Origin: Roseibium album
GTDB taxonomy: Bacteria; Pseudomonadota; Alphaproteobacteria; Rhizobiales; Stappiaceae
Assembly: GCF_001404515.1 (NCBI RefSeq)
Contig: NZ_CXWE01000003.1
Coordinates: 62,001 to 126,000 of the forward strand
Length of the DNA: 64,000 nt
Reading direction: 5' to 3'
The notes under the pieces were generated by a model. That model was given only the letters and a program-made list of their open reading frames with translations. It was not told the origin of the DNA and searched no databases. The first letter of the stretch is position 1; every line of letters begins with the position of its first letter. Both the position numbers and the translations under genes were made by a program. This document shows positions 34,303 to 43,857 of the stretch, in pieces.

Positions 34303-35296
34303 GACAGTAGGCGTTGTTGGAGGGGGTGCCTGGGGCACGGCCCTTGCACTGACGGCCGCGCGCGCCGGACGCGAGGTTCGGCTTTGGGCAAGGGACACCG
34401 AAACGGTCTCCAACATTCGCTCCCGGAAGCAGAACCAGCGCTATCTGCCCGGCATTACCTTTGACGAGGACCTGAACGCAACCTCATCGCTGCGTGAAAT
34501 TGCGGACGCCGACGCGATCCTGCTCGTTACACCCGCGCAGACCACCCGCGCCCTGCTCGCCGCTTTGAAGGAGACCGGTACGGTTCGGGGCCCGGTAGTG
34601 TTGTGCGCCAAGGGCATCGAACAGACATCAGGGAAACTCTTGTCCCGGATCCTGAGCGAGGAACTGCCGGGGGTTGAGCCGGGAGTCTTGTCCGGTCCGA
34701 GCTTCGCCGACGATGTTGCACGTGGGCTGCCGACCGCCGTTACGGTTGCGGCAAACTCGGCCAAGACAGCCCTCAGCCTGTGTGAAGCGCTGCAGTCAAC
34801 ATGTTTCCGGCCCTATGCGTCGATCGATGTGCTTGGAGCTCAGATCGGCGGTGCATTGAAGAATGTTCTGGCCATCGCCTGTGGAGCCGTCGTGGGCCGC
34901 AAGCTCGGCGCCAGCGCCCAGGCTGCACTGACCGCTCGCGGCTTTGCCGAGCTGACACGGCTTGGAACTGCCATGGGAGCCCAGGGCGAAACGCTGACAG
35001 GCCTTTCCGGCCTTGGTGACCTTGTCCTGACCTGCTCCTCCACCCAGTCCCGCAATTTTTCCTTCGGCCTCCGACTTGGTGAGGGTTTCATGGCGTCGGA
35101 ACTGATTTCCGCCGGAGGCAAACTCGCCGAAGGCGCCTATTCCGCCAGGGTCGCGGTCAAGCTTGCGCAAAAACACGACATTGAGGTGCCGATCTGCGAG
35201 ACGGTTGCCCAGATGATAGACGCCGATCTTTCGATCGACGATGCGCTCAACACCTTGATGGCACGTCCGCTGAAAGCGGAAACGGAAAGTCTTTGA
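34289..35296 (+). CDS. gpsA: glycerol-3-phosphate dehydrogenase [NAD(P)+]
   Basis: 335 residues from the ATG at 34289, preceded by GGAAGGG; longer frames run into the nudix gene. N-terminal Rossmann motif VGVVGGGAWGTALAL, the LCAKGIEQTSGK and VLSGPSFADDVARG signatures, and the C-terminal catalytic-helix region with NVLAIACGAVVG and LTCSSTQSRN. It makes sn-glycerol 3-phosphate from DHAP for phospholipid synthesis. Sits in the tsaD-nudix-gpsA-YciI-EVE series. Confidence 0.95.
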   Translation: MGAIRTVGVVGGGAWGTALALTAARAGREVRLWARDTETVSNIRSRKQNQRYLPGITFDEDLNATSSLREIADADAILLVTPAQTTRALLAALKETGTVRGPVVLCAKGIEQTSGKLLSRILSEELPGVEPGVLSGPSFADDVARGLPTAVTVAANSAKTALSLCEALQSTCFRPYASIDVLGAQIGGALKNVLAIACGAVVGRKLGASAQAALTARGFAELTRLGTAMGAQGETLTGLSGLGDLVLTCSSTQSRNFSFGLRLGEGFMASELISAGGKLAEGAYSARVAVKLAQKHDIEVPICETVAQMIDADLSIDDALNTLMARPLKAETESL

Positions 35297-35374
35297 ACGC
35301 CTCAATCCGGCATTGAGTTTGTATCAACTCGGCCCTAGGTTCGGACAAACTACGTCAACCAGGGATTCCACATC

Positions 35375-35665
35375 ATGCTCTATGCCTTGATCTGCACCGA
35401 CAAGCCCGGTGCGCTTCAAACGCGCCTGGACACCCGCGATGATCACATCGCCTTTCTCAAGGGGCTCGGTGCCGGGCTGAAGGCCGCAGGCCCGTTTTTG
35501 GACGACGACGGCAACATGACCGGTTCCCTGGTCGTGATTGAAGCGGCCAACCGGAACGAGGCACTGGCCATAGCCGAGGAAGACCCCTATGCCAGGGTCG
35601 GCCTTTTCGAAAGCGTTGAAATTCGCCCATGGAACTGGGTGGTCAAGAATCCGGAGGTCTCATAA
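35375..35665 (+). CDS. YciI-family protein
   Basis: 96 residues of the ferredoxin-like YciI family: the conserved TRDDHIAFL (Arg-His) and EEDPYARVGLFESVEIRPW (Asp) segments form the putative active-site cleft. Members are small dimers of unclear enzymatic role. Stops one base before the GTG of the EVE gene, and this pairing downstream of gpsA is common in related genomes. Start ATG at 35375. Confidence 0.88.
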   Translation: MLYALICTDKPGALQTRLDTRDDHIAFLKGLGAGLKAAGPFLDDDGNMTGSLVVIEAANRNEALAIAEEDPYARVGLFESVEIRPWNWVVKNPEVS

Positions 35666-36091
35666 GTGCAGTACTGGCTGATAAAATCCGAGCCGGACAA
35701 ATGGTCCTGGGAACAGCAGAAAGCCAAGGGTGATGTCGGCGAACAATGGGACGGCATCAGGAATTATCAGGCGCGCAACAACATGCGTGCCATGAAAATC
35801 GGCGACAGGGCATTCTTCTATCATTCAAATATCGGCAAGGAAGTTGTCGGTGTCGTCGAAGTGTGCAGCGACATTCATCCTGACACGACAACGGACGATC
35901 CCCGCTGGGAATGCGTGGACTTCAAGGCTGTCTGCGACATGCCGAAACCCGTCACCCTTGTTGACGTGAAGGCTGAAGAGCAACTTGAAAAGATGGCCCT
36001 TGTGGCCAATACGCGCCTTTCCGTACAGCCCGTGACCGAAGAAGAATGGAAAATTGTCTGCGATATGGGCGGCCTGAAAGAACCGGCCTAG
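35666..36091 (+). CDS. EVE-domain (PUA-like) protein
   Basis: 141 residues; GTG start directly after the YciI stop, with GGAGG about 10 bases upstream inside the previous gene. Hallmarks YWLIKSEPDKWSWEQ, WDGIRNYQARNNMRAMKIGD and FFYHSN line the EVE pocket, which binds modified bases in nucleic acids. Adjacent to a methyltransferase gene 3 bp downstream. A housekeeping RNA-related role is usual for this core version. Confidence 0.93.
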   Translation: MQYWLIKSEPDKWSWEQQKAKGDVGEQWDGIRNYQARNNMRAMKIGDRAFFYHSNIGKEVVGVVEVCSDIHPDTTTDDPRWECVDFKAVCDMPKPVTLVDVKAEEQLEKMALVANTRLSVQPVTEEEWKIVCDMGGLKEPA

Positions 36092-36094
36092 TCC

Positions 36095-36754
36095 ATGCCG
36101 ATCATCGATGATAGGACTGACTTCATCCGCCGCGAGACCCGCATCAGACCGGTTCCTCATGCTGAGGAAATCAGCCTCCATGTCGCCGACGAAGCCATGG
36201 AACTGTGGCAAAAGACGGAAGATGAACTGGGTGAACTCGGTCTCGCGCCACCGTTCTGGGCATTTGCCTGGGCGGGCGGTCAGGGTCTGGCCAGGTATGT
36301 CCTGGACAACCCGTCGCTGGTCGCTGGAAAACGGGTGCTCGACTTTGCATGCGGCTCAGGCCTGGTTGGCATTGCGGCAATGATGTCCGGCGCCCGGTCC
36401 TGCCATGCCGTGGATATCGATTCCTTCGCACTTGCGGCAACTGAACTGAATGCTGAATTGAACGGCGTCGAACTCAGCTTCGAAATCGGTGACATTACGG
36501 CTTTTCCGCTTCCGGCCGCACAGATCGTCTTTTGCGGTGACGTCTTTTACGACAAACAGATGACCGACAGGATTCTGCCGTTTCTGGACAGGCTCGTCGA
36601 CGCCGGCATCGACGTGCTGGTCGGAGATCCCGGCAGATCCTATGTGCCGATCGATCGTCTCGAGGAACTGGCAGCGTATCGTGTTCCGGTTGTCGGTGCT
36701 CTGGAAGACAGTGAGATCAAAAAAACCCGCGTGTTCCGGTTTGGGAAAAATTGA
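36095..36754 (+). CDS. class I SAM methyltransferase, ETFB-lysine methyltransferase type
   Basis: 219 residues. PPFWAFAWAGGQGLARYVLD followed by motif I VLDFACGSGLVGIAA and post-I HAVDIDSFALAA match the METTL20/ETFB-lysine methyltransferase branch, whose bacterial members methylate the beta subunit of electron transfer flavoprotein. The post-motif CGDVFYDKQMTDR replaces an NPPY. Begins 3 bp after the EVE stop, so same operon. Assignment of substrate is from family knowledge. Confidence 0.82.
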   Translation: MPIIDDRTDFIRRETRIRPVPHAEEISLHVADEAMELWQKTEDELGELGLAPPFWAFAWAGGQGLARYVLDNPSLVAGKRVLDFACGSGLVGIAAMMSGARSCHAVDIDSFALAATELNAELNGVELSFEIGDITAFPLPAAQIVFCGDVFYDKQMTDRILPFLDRLVDAGIDVLVGDPGRSYVPIDRLEELAAYRVPVVGALEDSEIKKTRVFRFGKN

Positions 36755-36910
36755 TCCGCAAATCGTGAGTTTTCGGGAAGATCTTGCGAAGTGGTCGGAT
36801 ACACAAAAGTTTTTGCCTGGCGGGACTTCCTCTTTGCGCCGCTTGCGATAGGTTAGCCGCTCTGGCGAACAAACTGCCCCACCGATTGGAAGTGTTTCTA
36901 GGAGTTCTTT

Positions 36911-38086
36911 ATGCCCATCGTTAACCGCCTTGCTGATCTGGCTGACGAGATCACGGTCTGGCGCCGCGACTTTCACGAAAATCCGGAAATTCTCTATGAA
37001 ACCGTCCGCACAGCCGAAAAGGTCGCGGAGTTGCTGGAAAGTTTCGGTGTCGACGAAGTCACGACGGGCATCGGCAAGACGGGTGTCGTGGGCGTGATCA
37101 AGGGCCGCAACGGCGGCACAGGCAGGACCGTCGGACTGCGCGCCGATATGGATGCGCTTCCGATCGAGGAAGCGACACAGAAGCCATATGCCTCGAAAAT
37201 CCCTGGCAAGATGCACGCCTGTGGCCATGACGGCCACACGGCGATGTTGCTCGGCGCGGCCAAGTACCTTTCGGAGACACGCAATTTCGACGGCACGGTT
37301 GTGGTGATCTTTCAACCCGCTGAAGAAGGTGGTGCCGGGGCAAAGGCGATGATCGACGACGGCTTGATGACCCGCTGGCCGATTGATGAAGTCTACGGCA
37401 TGCACAACTATCCGGGCATGCCGGTCGGTGAATTCGCGATCCGCAAGGGTCCGATCATGGCAGCGACCGATGAGTTCCGGATCACGATTACGGGCAAGGG
37501 TGGCCACGCCGCCAAGCCGCATCAGACAATCGACCCGGTCGTCGTCGGATCCAAGATGGTGTCCGTCCTGCAGACAATCGCCAGCCGGAATGCAAATCCG
37601 CTCGATTCGGTCGTCGTCTCCGTGACTGTGTTCAACGCCGGAAATGCCTTCAACGTTATTCCACAGGAAGCACTCTTGCGAGGAACAGTCCGGACCTTGA
37701 GCCCTGAAATGCGTGATCTTGCCGAAGAGCGCATGAACAACATTGTCAGGTCGATCGCCGAAGCATTTGATGCACGCGCAGAACTGGAGTTTCGCCGTGG
37801 ATACCCGGTCACGGCAAACCATGATGACCAGACGGATTTCGCGGCCGAAATCGCCGAAGGCATCGCCGGCGACGGCAAGGTCAACCGGAACATTGAACCC
37901 ATGATGGGCGGCGAGGACTTTTCCTACATGCTGGAAGAACGCCCGGGCGCGTTCATCTTTGCCGGCAACGGTGACACCGCAGGTCTGCACCACCCCGAAT
38001 ATGACTTCAACGACGACCTTATTCCTGTCGGTTGTTCCTACTGGGTAAAGCTTGTTGAAACGGCATTGCCAGCAAAAGCTGCCTAG
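36911..38086 (+). CDS. M20-family amidohydrolase (hippurate/N-acyl-amino-acid type)
   Basis: 391 residues. Metal ligands are in MHACGHDGHTA, PAEEGGAGA, YGMHNYPG and the C-terminal LHHPEYDFND, the two-metal site of M20D aminoacylase/hippuricase enzymes; a dimerisation lid domain occupies about residues 185-300. It probably hydrolyses N-acyl amino acids in the cytoplasm. Preceded by AGGAG and followed by a good terminator at 38142, so likely a single-gene unit. Confidence 0.9.
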   Translation: MPIVNRLADLADEITVWRRDFHENPEILYETVRTAEKVAELLESFGVDEVTTGIGKTGVVGVIKGRNGGTGRTVGLRADMDALPIEEATQKPYASKIPGKMHACGHDGHTAMLLGAAKYLSETRNFDGTVVVIFQPAEEGGAGAKAMIDDGLMTRWPIDEVYGMHNYPGMPVGEFAIRKGPIMAATDEFRITITGKGGHAAKPHQTIDPVVVGSKMVSVLQTIASRNANPLDSVVVSVTVFNAGNAFNVIPQEALLRGTVRTLSPEMRDLAEERMNNIVRSIAEAFDARAELEFRRGYPVTANHDDQTDFAAEIAEGIAGDGKVNRNIEPMMGGEDFSYMLEERPGAFIFAGNGDTAGLHHPEYDFNDDLIPVGCSYWVKLVETALPAKAA

Positions 38087-38141
38087 TGCGCTTTTGGCCC
38101 GTTCCGCGGGATGACGAATCTTCAGATTACCTATAAAACAA

Positions 38142-38166
38142 ACGCCGGTCCCGACCGGCGTTTTTC
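38142..38166 (+). terminator. rho-independent terminator after the M20 gene
   Basis: ACGCCGGTC (38142-38150) pairs with GACCGGCGT (38153-38161), followed by T residues. It rules out the longer upstream start (38111) for the next gene. Confidence 0.85.
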
Positions 38167-38182
38167 ATTTGGGCATTTCACA

Positions 38183-38977
38183 ATGGCACTTTCCCCGTTC
38201 AAGCTTCCCTTTATCGCCACGTACATACTGGTAGGTGCCGTCGTCGGTGTTCTGGTGATCCACCCGCTCAATCTGGTGGTCGTCTGGTGGGAACTCTCCC
38301 GTTTTTCTGAAACAGCGCCGAATGTCCTGGAATTTCTTTCAGCGCGCCTGTGGCTGATACTGCTGCCCCGTCATCTCGATGTCGCGATTGCCTACACCTT
38401 TGTCGGCGCGATCGTCGGATTGGCCTTCGGAGTCTTCACCCGCAACTATCTGCGCACCACCGAGGCCTACAAGTCGCTGCGCGACGAACAGACGACGCAG
38501 ATCCCGGCAATCATGAATCAGGGCGAAAACGAACGGGTTGAATTCAAGTCTTCACTTCGCTGGGACATGAAGGAAGACCGCATCAACCGTGGCCTCGAAA
38601 AGGTCATCGCCAAGACGATCGCCGGCTTTTTCAACGCGGAAGGTGGCTATCTGCTTGTCGGCGTCGACGACGACGGCAAGGCGCTCGGGCTCGACAAGGA
38701 CCTGTCCACGTTGAAAAGCCCGGATCTCGACGCTTTCGAGCGCACGGTCAACGACATCGTTTCAAAATATCTTGGCGGGGACCTGTGCCCCTACATCCAC
38801 ACGGTCTTCGCCAGGGTGGATTCAAGCGACGTGGCGATGATCATCATTCGTCCTACCCCACGTGCTGCCTATCTGGATGAGAACCGCTCCTCGGCGTTTT
38901 ACGTTCGCAGCGGCAATTCAACACGCCAGTTGGATGTTCGCGAAGCCTTGAGTTACGCCAAGTCTCGCTGGAACTGA
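38183..38977 (+). CDS. membrane-anchored AlbA_2 (Schlafen-like) domain protein
   Basis: 264 residues from the ATG at 38183, the first start after the terminator. Two membrane helices (about 10-35 and 65-90) precede a cytoplasmic AlbA_2/divergent AAA_4 domain: ENERVEFKSSLRWD, FFNAEGGYLLVGVDDDGKA and the C-terminal FYVRSGNSTRQLD. AlbA_2 domains are usually soluble and tied to nucleic-acid or transcriptional functions; a membrane-tethered version is unusual. The stop is 4 bp before the TauE-type permease start, so co-transcribed. Confidence 0.8.
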   Translation: MALSPFKLPFIATYILVGAVVGVLVIHPLNLVVVWWELSRFSETAPNVLEFLSARLWLILLPRHLDVAIAYTFVGAIVGLAFGVFTRNYLRTTEAYKSLRDEQTTQIPAIMNQGENERVEFKSSLRWDMKEDRINRGLEKVIAKTIAGFFNAEGGYLLVGVDDDGKALGLDKDLSTLKSPDLDAFERTVNDIVSKYLGGDLCPYIHTVFARVDSSDVAMIIIRPTPRAAYLDENRSSAFYVRSGNSTRQLDVREALSYAKSRWN

Positions 38978-38981
38978 CGGG

Positions 38982-39746
38982 ATGGACGTCTTCGCATCGG
39001 TTTTTCCCGATCAACTCGGCAGTTTCTCGACAATCGCCCTGGTCATTGCCAGCTTTTTCACGTCTGCCCTGACTGCCGCGGTCGGGCTCGGTGGCGGCGT
39101 CGCACTCATCGCAGTAATGGCAACTCTCATGCCGGCAAATGCCCTGGTTCCTGTCCATGGTGTCGTGCAGATCGGCTCCAATGGCGGGCGCGCGCTCGTT
39201 CAGCTGAGGCACGTCGACTGGTTGATCGTGGCCTGGTTCACGATCGGCGCCGTGTTCGGCGCGGCCCTCGGTGGCGCCATTGCGGTTGAGCTGCCGTCGT
39301 CTGTTCTGCGGGCCGGCATCGGTCTCTTCGTGCTGTGGGTTGTCTGGGGCAAGCCTCCGAAATTCGTCAATGTTCAGAAACGGGCCATGGCGGCAGCCGG
39401 CTTTGCATCGACATTTCTTTCCATGTTTTTCGGCGCCGCCGGTCCGATCGGCGGTGCCGTACTCTCCACCCTTGGCCTGACACGACACGGTTTCGTCGCC
39501 AACCAGGCCGTCACCGCCCTCGTCATGCATGTTTTCAAGATCATCGCATTCGGCGCACTCGGCTTTGCCTTTGCCCCCTGGGCCGGCCTGATCGTCCTGA
39601 TGATCCTCAGCGGCTTCCTCGGCACGCTCGCCGGATCGCGGCTGCTCGGCAAGATGAACGAGAAAACCTTCCGGACCGGTTTCAAATGGGTGATGACGGC
39701 CCTGGCGCTGAACCTGCTCTGGCAGGCAGGCCGAAACTGGTTTTGA
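38982..39746 (+). CDS. TauE/SafE-family sulfite/sulfonate-type permease
   Basis: 254 residues with about eight membrane helices and the two glycine-rich TauE repeats (ALTAAVGLGGGVALIAVMAT near residue 30; FFGAAGPIGGAVLSTLGLT near 150). Members export or import small sulfur or organic anions; the substrate cannot be deduced. Follows the AlbA_2 gene by 4 bp, suggesting functional pairing. Confidence 0.87.
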   Translation: MDVFASVFPDQLGSFSTIALVIASFFTSALTAAVGLGGGVALIAVMATLMPANALVPVHGVVQIGSNGGRALVQLRHVDWLIVAWFTIGAVFGAALGGAIAVELPSSVLRAGIGLFVLWVVWGKPPKFVNVQKRAMAAAGFASTFLSMFFGAAGPIGGAVLSTLGLTRHGFVANQAVTALVMHVFKIIAFGALGFAFAPWAGLIVLMILSGFLGTLAGSRLLGKMNEKTFRTGFKWVMTALALNLLWQAGRNWF

Positions 39747-39888
39747 AGCATTCGCACCGCGAATTGCCAAGCTTGACGGTTCCAGAAGCGTCACTTGAGA
39801 TATTCGCAACAGGCTTTGCCTTGAAAGACGAAGCCCGACGCGGTAACTGAGCCCGATCGGTTTTCAATAATTTGGGATGGAACGCTCC

Positions 39889-41001
39889 ATGGCTTCTCAT
39901 AGTCTTCTGCTCTTGCCGGGTGACGGCATTGGCGCCGAAATCATGAAGGAAGTGGAAAAGGTCGTCGACTGGTTCAACGAAAACAGCGACATGACCTTTG
40001 ACACCACCGAAGGCCATGTCGGCGGAGCGGCCTATGACAGGCACGGCCAGGCAATCTCCGATGAGGACATGGCCAAGGCACTCGAAGTGGACGCAGTCAT
40101 ATTTGGTGCAGTCGGTGGCCCCAAGTGGGACAAGGTGCCTTACGATGTTCGTCCGGAGGCTGGCCTGCTGCGCCTGCGCAAGGAAATGGAACTGTTCGCG
40201 AACCTGCGTCCTGCGATCTGCTATCCGGCCCTTGCCGATGCGTCTTCGCTGAAACCCGAGGTAGTTGAAGGACTCGACATCCTGATCGTGCGCGAACTGA
40301 CCGGTGGTGTCTATTTCGGCGAACCCAAGGAAATCACCGACCTTGGCAACGGCCAGAAACGTGGCGTCGACACCCAGGTCTATGACACCTACGAAATCGA
40401 ACGGATATCCAAGGTTGCCTTCGAGCTGGCGCGTACGCGCAACAACAAGGTCACCTCCATGGAAAAGCGGAACGTGATGAAGTCCGGGGTCCTGTGGAAC
40501 GAAGTCGTTACCGAAACGCACAAGAACGGTTTTGATGACGTCGAGCTGGACCACATGCTCGCCGATGCCGGCGGCATGCAACTGGTCCGCTGGCCAAAGC
40601 AGTTCGATGTGATCGTGACCGACAACCTGTTCGGCGACATGCTGTCGGATGTTGCCGCCATGCTGACAGGTTCCCTCGGCATGCTGCCCTCCGCTTCGCT
40701 CGGCGCCCCGGACCCCGTCACCGGAAAGCGCAAAGCGCTTTACGAACCGGTTCACGGCTCGGCTCCCGACATTGCCGGCACCGGTGCGGCCAACCCGATC
40801 GCCATGATCGCCAGCTTCGCGATGGCGCTGCGGTATTCCTTTGAGGAAGTCGGCGCTGCAGACAAGGTCGAAAAGGCAATCGAGGCAACACTTGAAAAAG
40901 GGCTGCGTACAAAAGACCTTGCAAAGGATGGCGACACCGTCGTAACCACCGCGGAAATGGGCGAAGCCATTGTGGCCGAACTGGCTGCACTGAACGCCTG
41001 A
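39889..41001 (+). CDS. leuB: 3-isopropylmalate dehydrogenase
   Basis: 370 residues from the ATG at 39889, 8 bases after [22 protein letters not shown], the [13 protein letters not shown] substrate loop, [30 protein letters not shown] and [12 protein letters not shown] are canonical. It oxidises 3-isopropylmalate in leucine synthesis. In related genomes leuB and asd are often near neighbours; here they lie 19 kb apart with catabolic genes between. Confidence 0.96.
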   Translation: MASHSLLLLPGDGIGAEIMKEVEKVVDWFNENSDMTFDTTEGHVGGAAYDRHGQAISDEDMAKALEVDAVIFGAVGGPKWDKVPYDVRPEAGLLRLRKEMELFANLRPAICYPALADASSLKPEVVEGLDILIVRELTGGVYFGEPKEITDLGNGQKRGVDTQVYDTYEIERISKVAFELARTRNNKVTSMEKRNVMKSGVLWNEVVTETHKNGFDDVELDHMLADAGGMQLVRWPKQFDVIVTDNLFGDMLSDVAAMLTGSLGMLPSASLGAPDPVTGKRKALYEPVHGSAPDIAGTGAANPIAMIASFAMALRYSFEEVGAADKVEKAIEATLEKGLRTKDLAKDGDTVVTTAEMGEAIVAELAALNA

Positions 41002-41035
41002 ACCTGACACCGTTTGCAATTCGAGCCGCCCGCGG

Positions 41036-41060
41036 GTATCCCGTGGGCGGTTTGCTTTTC
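41036..41060 (+). terminator. terminator after leuB
   Basis: CCGCCCGCGGG (41036-41046) pairs with CCCGTGGGCGG (41040-41050 region, one G-T pair), followed by TTTGCTTTTC. It is 35 bp downstream of the leuB stop. Confidence 0.75.
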
Positions 41061-41077
41061 TCAGAGAAGTTGTTCAG

Positions 41078-41497
41078 ATGATCGAAGACAAAATCGCCCC
41101 TTTTCTCGGCACGTGGATCCTGGATGCGGACGAAAGCGAGTTCGATCAGGGCGAGCCGCCGCAAAGCGCAACACTGCGGATCGAGGACAATTTTGGCATG
41201 GTGATCTTCACCATGAACCAGCTTTCCGCGGAGGGTGAGGAAACCAGGGATACTTTCGAAGCCGTGCCTGACGGCCCGGAAGTCAAGCTCGGCAAGAGTG
41301 GTCTGGTAGATGCCATGCGACTTGTGTTTCAGGGAGACCGGAACCTCATTTCCGAGGCCCGTCGCGGCGGATTGACGATCATGAAAGCCGACCGCGAATT
41401 ATCGGAAGATGGCCAGACCCTGACCATCACCCAGACCGTGCACCTCGTCGACGTGGCAAGCTTCACCAACACATCTGTCTACCGCAAGGCACAATAG
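41078..41497 (+). CDS. lipocalin-like hypothetical protein
   Basis: 139 residues with an alternating strand pattern (FLGTWILDADESEF, TLRIEDNFGMVIFTMNQ, LTITQTVHLVDVASFTNTSV) resembling small cytosolic lipocalin/THAP4-type barrels that start with a GTW motif. No catalytic residues evident. It precedes the VOC gene by 4 bp and is probably co-transcribed with it. Confidence 0.6.
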   Translation: MIEDKIAPFLGTWILDADESEFDQGEPPQSATLRIEDNFGMVIFTMNQLSAEGEETRDTFEAVPDGPEVKLGKSGLVDAMRLVFQGDRNLISEARRGGLTIMKADRELSEDGQTLTITQTVHLVDVASFTNTSVYRKAQ

Positions 41498-41501
41498 AAT
41501 C

Positions 41502-41891
41502 ATGAAGCAGATCATCGGCGCCGTCACACTGGTAGTCCCTGACTACGACGCAGCCATCTCGTTTTACGTCGAAAAACTCGGCTTTGATCTTGTTGAGGAC
41601 ACGAAGCTCTCGGCCAACAAACGCTGGGTTCTTGTTGCCCCGAAAGGAAGCACCGAGACGCGACTTCTGCTTGCTCTGGCGGATGATGACCAACAGATTG
41701 CTGCCATCGGCAATCAGACCGGTGGCCGGGTGTGTTTGTTCCTCAATACGGACGACTTCGACCGGGATCACCAGGCCATGAAATCAAAAAGTGTCACGTT
41801 TCTGGAAACGCCACGCGTCGAGCCTTACGGCAAGGTAGCCGTCTTTGAGGACCCGTTCGGCAACAAGTGGGATCTGATCGAGAAATACTAG
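41502..41891 (+). CDS. VOC/glyoxalase-fold protein
   Basis: 129 residues with two beta-alpha-beta-beta-beta modules: VTLVVPDYDAAISFYVEKLG at the N-terminus and VAVFEDPFGNKWDLIEKY at the C-terminus (metal-site Glu). The first metal ligand position (normally His) is not obvious, as VTLVVPDYD carries valine there. Reaction unknown; VOC members isomerise, break C-C bonds or bind drugs. Confidence 0.85.
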   Translation: MKQIIGAVTLVVPDYDAAISFYVEKLGFDLVEDTKLSANKRWVLVAPKGSTETRLLLALADDDQQIAAIGNQTGGRVCLFLNTDDFDRDHQAMKSKSVTFLETPRVEPYGKVAVFEDPFGNKWDLIEKY

Positions 41892-41917
41892 GCCGGTCTT
41901 GGCCGGAAAGTGAAGTT

Positions 41918-41952
41918 CGGGCAGCCGTCTGAAACGGCTGCCCGACGTTTTT
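41918..41952. terminator. bidirectional terminator between VOC gene and BCCT gene
   Basis: CGGGCAGCCGT (41918-41928) pairs with ACGGCTGCCCG (41934-41944), followed by GACGTTTTTAT. It lies in the 59-bp gap between two convergent genes. Confidence 0.8.
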
Positions 41953-43777
41953 ATTCGGCAGCCACCGTCGCGGACTTTTCACGCAATCCGTCGCGATAGA
42001 GTGCTTTGGCGAGTGCAACACACATCAGCCCCATTACCATCGTGAACGGCAACGCCCCGATGATCATGGCGCTTTTCAGTGCCTCCATCGGGTCGGCTCC
42101 GCCATTGGTCTTGCCCGCGATCAGCAGGGTACCGATGACCAGTGTCAGGATCACGCCCCAGACGATCCGGTGCTTGATACCCGTCTGCTGTTCGCCACCC
42201 GACATGATCGTGTTCATCACGAGGATGCCGGAATCCGCAGAGGTAACCAGGAAGGTCAGGATCAGGACCACGCACATTACGGTGATGGCACTGAGGAAGC
42301 CTCCGGAGAGCATTTGTCCGAGGGTGACGAACAGTTTCGCCGTATTGGAAGCACCGATGATTGCACCATCCGCACCGCCGGTCAGTTCCAGATCGATGGC
42401 AGTGCCGCCGAGAATGGTCATCCAGGCAAAGCAGACCAGAGCCGGAGCAATGACGCAGCCGATAATGAATTCGCGGACGGAACGTCCCTTTGAGATGCGC
42501 GCCAGGAACAGCCCGACAAAGGGTGAGAACGCGATCCACCAGGCCCAGTAGAATGTTGTCCACCCGGCTTGCCAGCCGAACTGACGACCCGGTTCACCGG
42601 CAGCATAGGCCGCTGTGAGAACATTCTCAGGCAATGCTGCCGCCTCGCCTTCCAGTCCGGATTTGAACGCATCGAACGATCCCCAGGCATTGGTGGCACC
42701 TGTGCGCAACGCGTCGGCGAACGGCGCAGCTTCCGGCGGCAACGCCGCTGCAAAGTCTGCCGCGGACTGCGGACCGAATGCGCCAAAGCTCAGGGATACA
42801 TAGTGAATGATGTAGTCCGCGATCGAACTTGCGTATGTGGTCATCGCAAACAGGAATGACCCGAACACGACGAATGTCAGAAGCAGGATGATCGACAGAA
42901 CAAGATTCAGGTTGGACAGGTATTTGACACCCCGGCCAACACCGGAGACCGCTGATATGATCGACAGGCCCATGATGACCACCAGACCCGTGATCAGCCC
43001 CACTGTCCCGGGTGCAGGTGCATCACCGCTCATGTCCATCATCCAGTCCATGCCTGAAATGGCATATAGACCGTCGATAAACTGGGACACACCGAAACCG
43101 ATCGTCACCGAGACGCCGAGGATCGTTGCAACGACACCTAGCACATCGACAACGTGACCCAGGAAGCCGTTCATCAGACGACCAAACAAGGGCGTCAGAG
43201 CCGTCCGGATGGTCAGCGGCATGTTGCGGGTATAGGCATAGTAGGCAAGAGACAGACCGGTCACCACGTAAATCGACCAGGCATGAAAGCCATAGTGGAG
43301 GAATGTGTAGCGATATCCCGATTGGATCGCCTCTTCCGAGTTCGCGGTGACTTCACCAGCCAGAATCAACGGATTCGACCCCCAAAGCCCAAGTGGCTCT
43401 GCAGTTGCGAACACCATCAGACCAACACCGAGGCCGGCGCCGAACATCATGGAAAACCATGAAAATGTCGAAAACTCGGGGGCCTCTCCCGGTGTGCCCA
43501 TAACCCGGCTTCCAGTCTGCGGCAGTAAGGTGATCGCAAGCAGGAAAAAGGAAAAAAAGCCGACGATTACCACGTAAAAGCCGTTGAAATCTCCCAGCAG
43601 TTGCCAGTTCAGGCTGCCCAGCACGCCATTCGCGTTTGCCGGCCAGACAAGGGCCCAGATGACCAGCGCAACCATGATCGCCTTGCTTAAGATCGCGATC
43701 TCGACGCTATGGCCTTCATAGAATCCACCCGCAGATTTCTTGATCTGCAGATCAGTGAAGGGTTGTTTGATTGACAT
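41951..43777 (-). CDS. BCCT-family betaine/choline/carnitine-type transporter
   Basis: 608 residues with about twelve membrane helices. The glycine-rich FGAGLGVGLMVFATAEP and the signature region WTTFYWAWWIAFSPFVGLFLARISKGRSVREFI carry the tryptophan box that binds quaternary ammonium groups in BCCT carriers. It lies 80 bp downstream of the five-gene catabolic operon on the same strand, so it is the likely importer of that pathway's substrate, presumably a betaine-like N-methylated compound (inference). The coding end reaches into the shared terminator. Confidence 0.92.
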   Translation of the reverse strand: MSIKQPFTDLQIKKSAGGFYEGHSVEIAILSKAIMVALVIWALVWPANANGVLGSLNWQLLGDFNGFYVVIVGFFSFFLLAITLLPQTGSRVMGTPGEAPEFSTFSWFSMMFGAGLGVGLMVFATAEPLGLWGSNPLILAGEVTANSEEAIQSGYRYTFLHYGFHAWSIYVVTGLSLAYYAYTRNMPLTIRTALTPLFGRLMNGFLGHVVDVLGVVATILGVSVTIGFGVSQFIDGLYAISGMDWMMDMSGDAPAPGTVGLITGLVVIMGLSIISAVSGVGRGVKYLSNLNLVLSIILLLTFVVFGSFLFAMTTYASSIADYIIHYVSLSFGAFGPQSAADFAAALPPEAAPFADALRTGATNAWGSFDAFKSGLEGEAAALPENVLTAAYAAGEPGRQFGWQAGWTTFYWAWWIAFSPFVGLFLARISKGRSVREFIIGCVIAPALVCFAWMTILGGTAIDLELTGGADGAIIGASNTAKLFVTLGQMLSGGFLSAITVMCVVLILTFLVTSADSGILVMNTIMSGGEQQTGIKHRIVWGVILTLVIGTLLIAGKTNGGADPMEALKSAMIIGALPFTMVMGLMCVALAKALYRDGLREKSATVAAE

Positions 43778-43857
43778 GTGTTTCCTCCCTGTTCACACGT
43801 GTCCTGATTGCCCGGGCGGCTTCATTCGCGGCTTCCCGGCTTTTACGCCGCACGACA

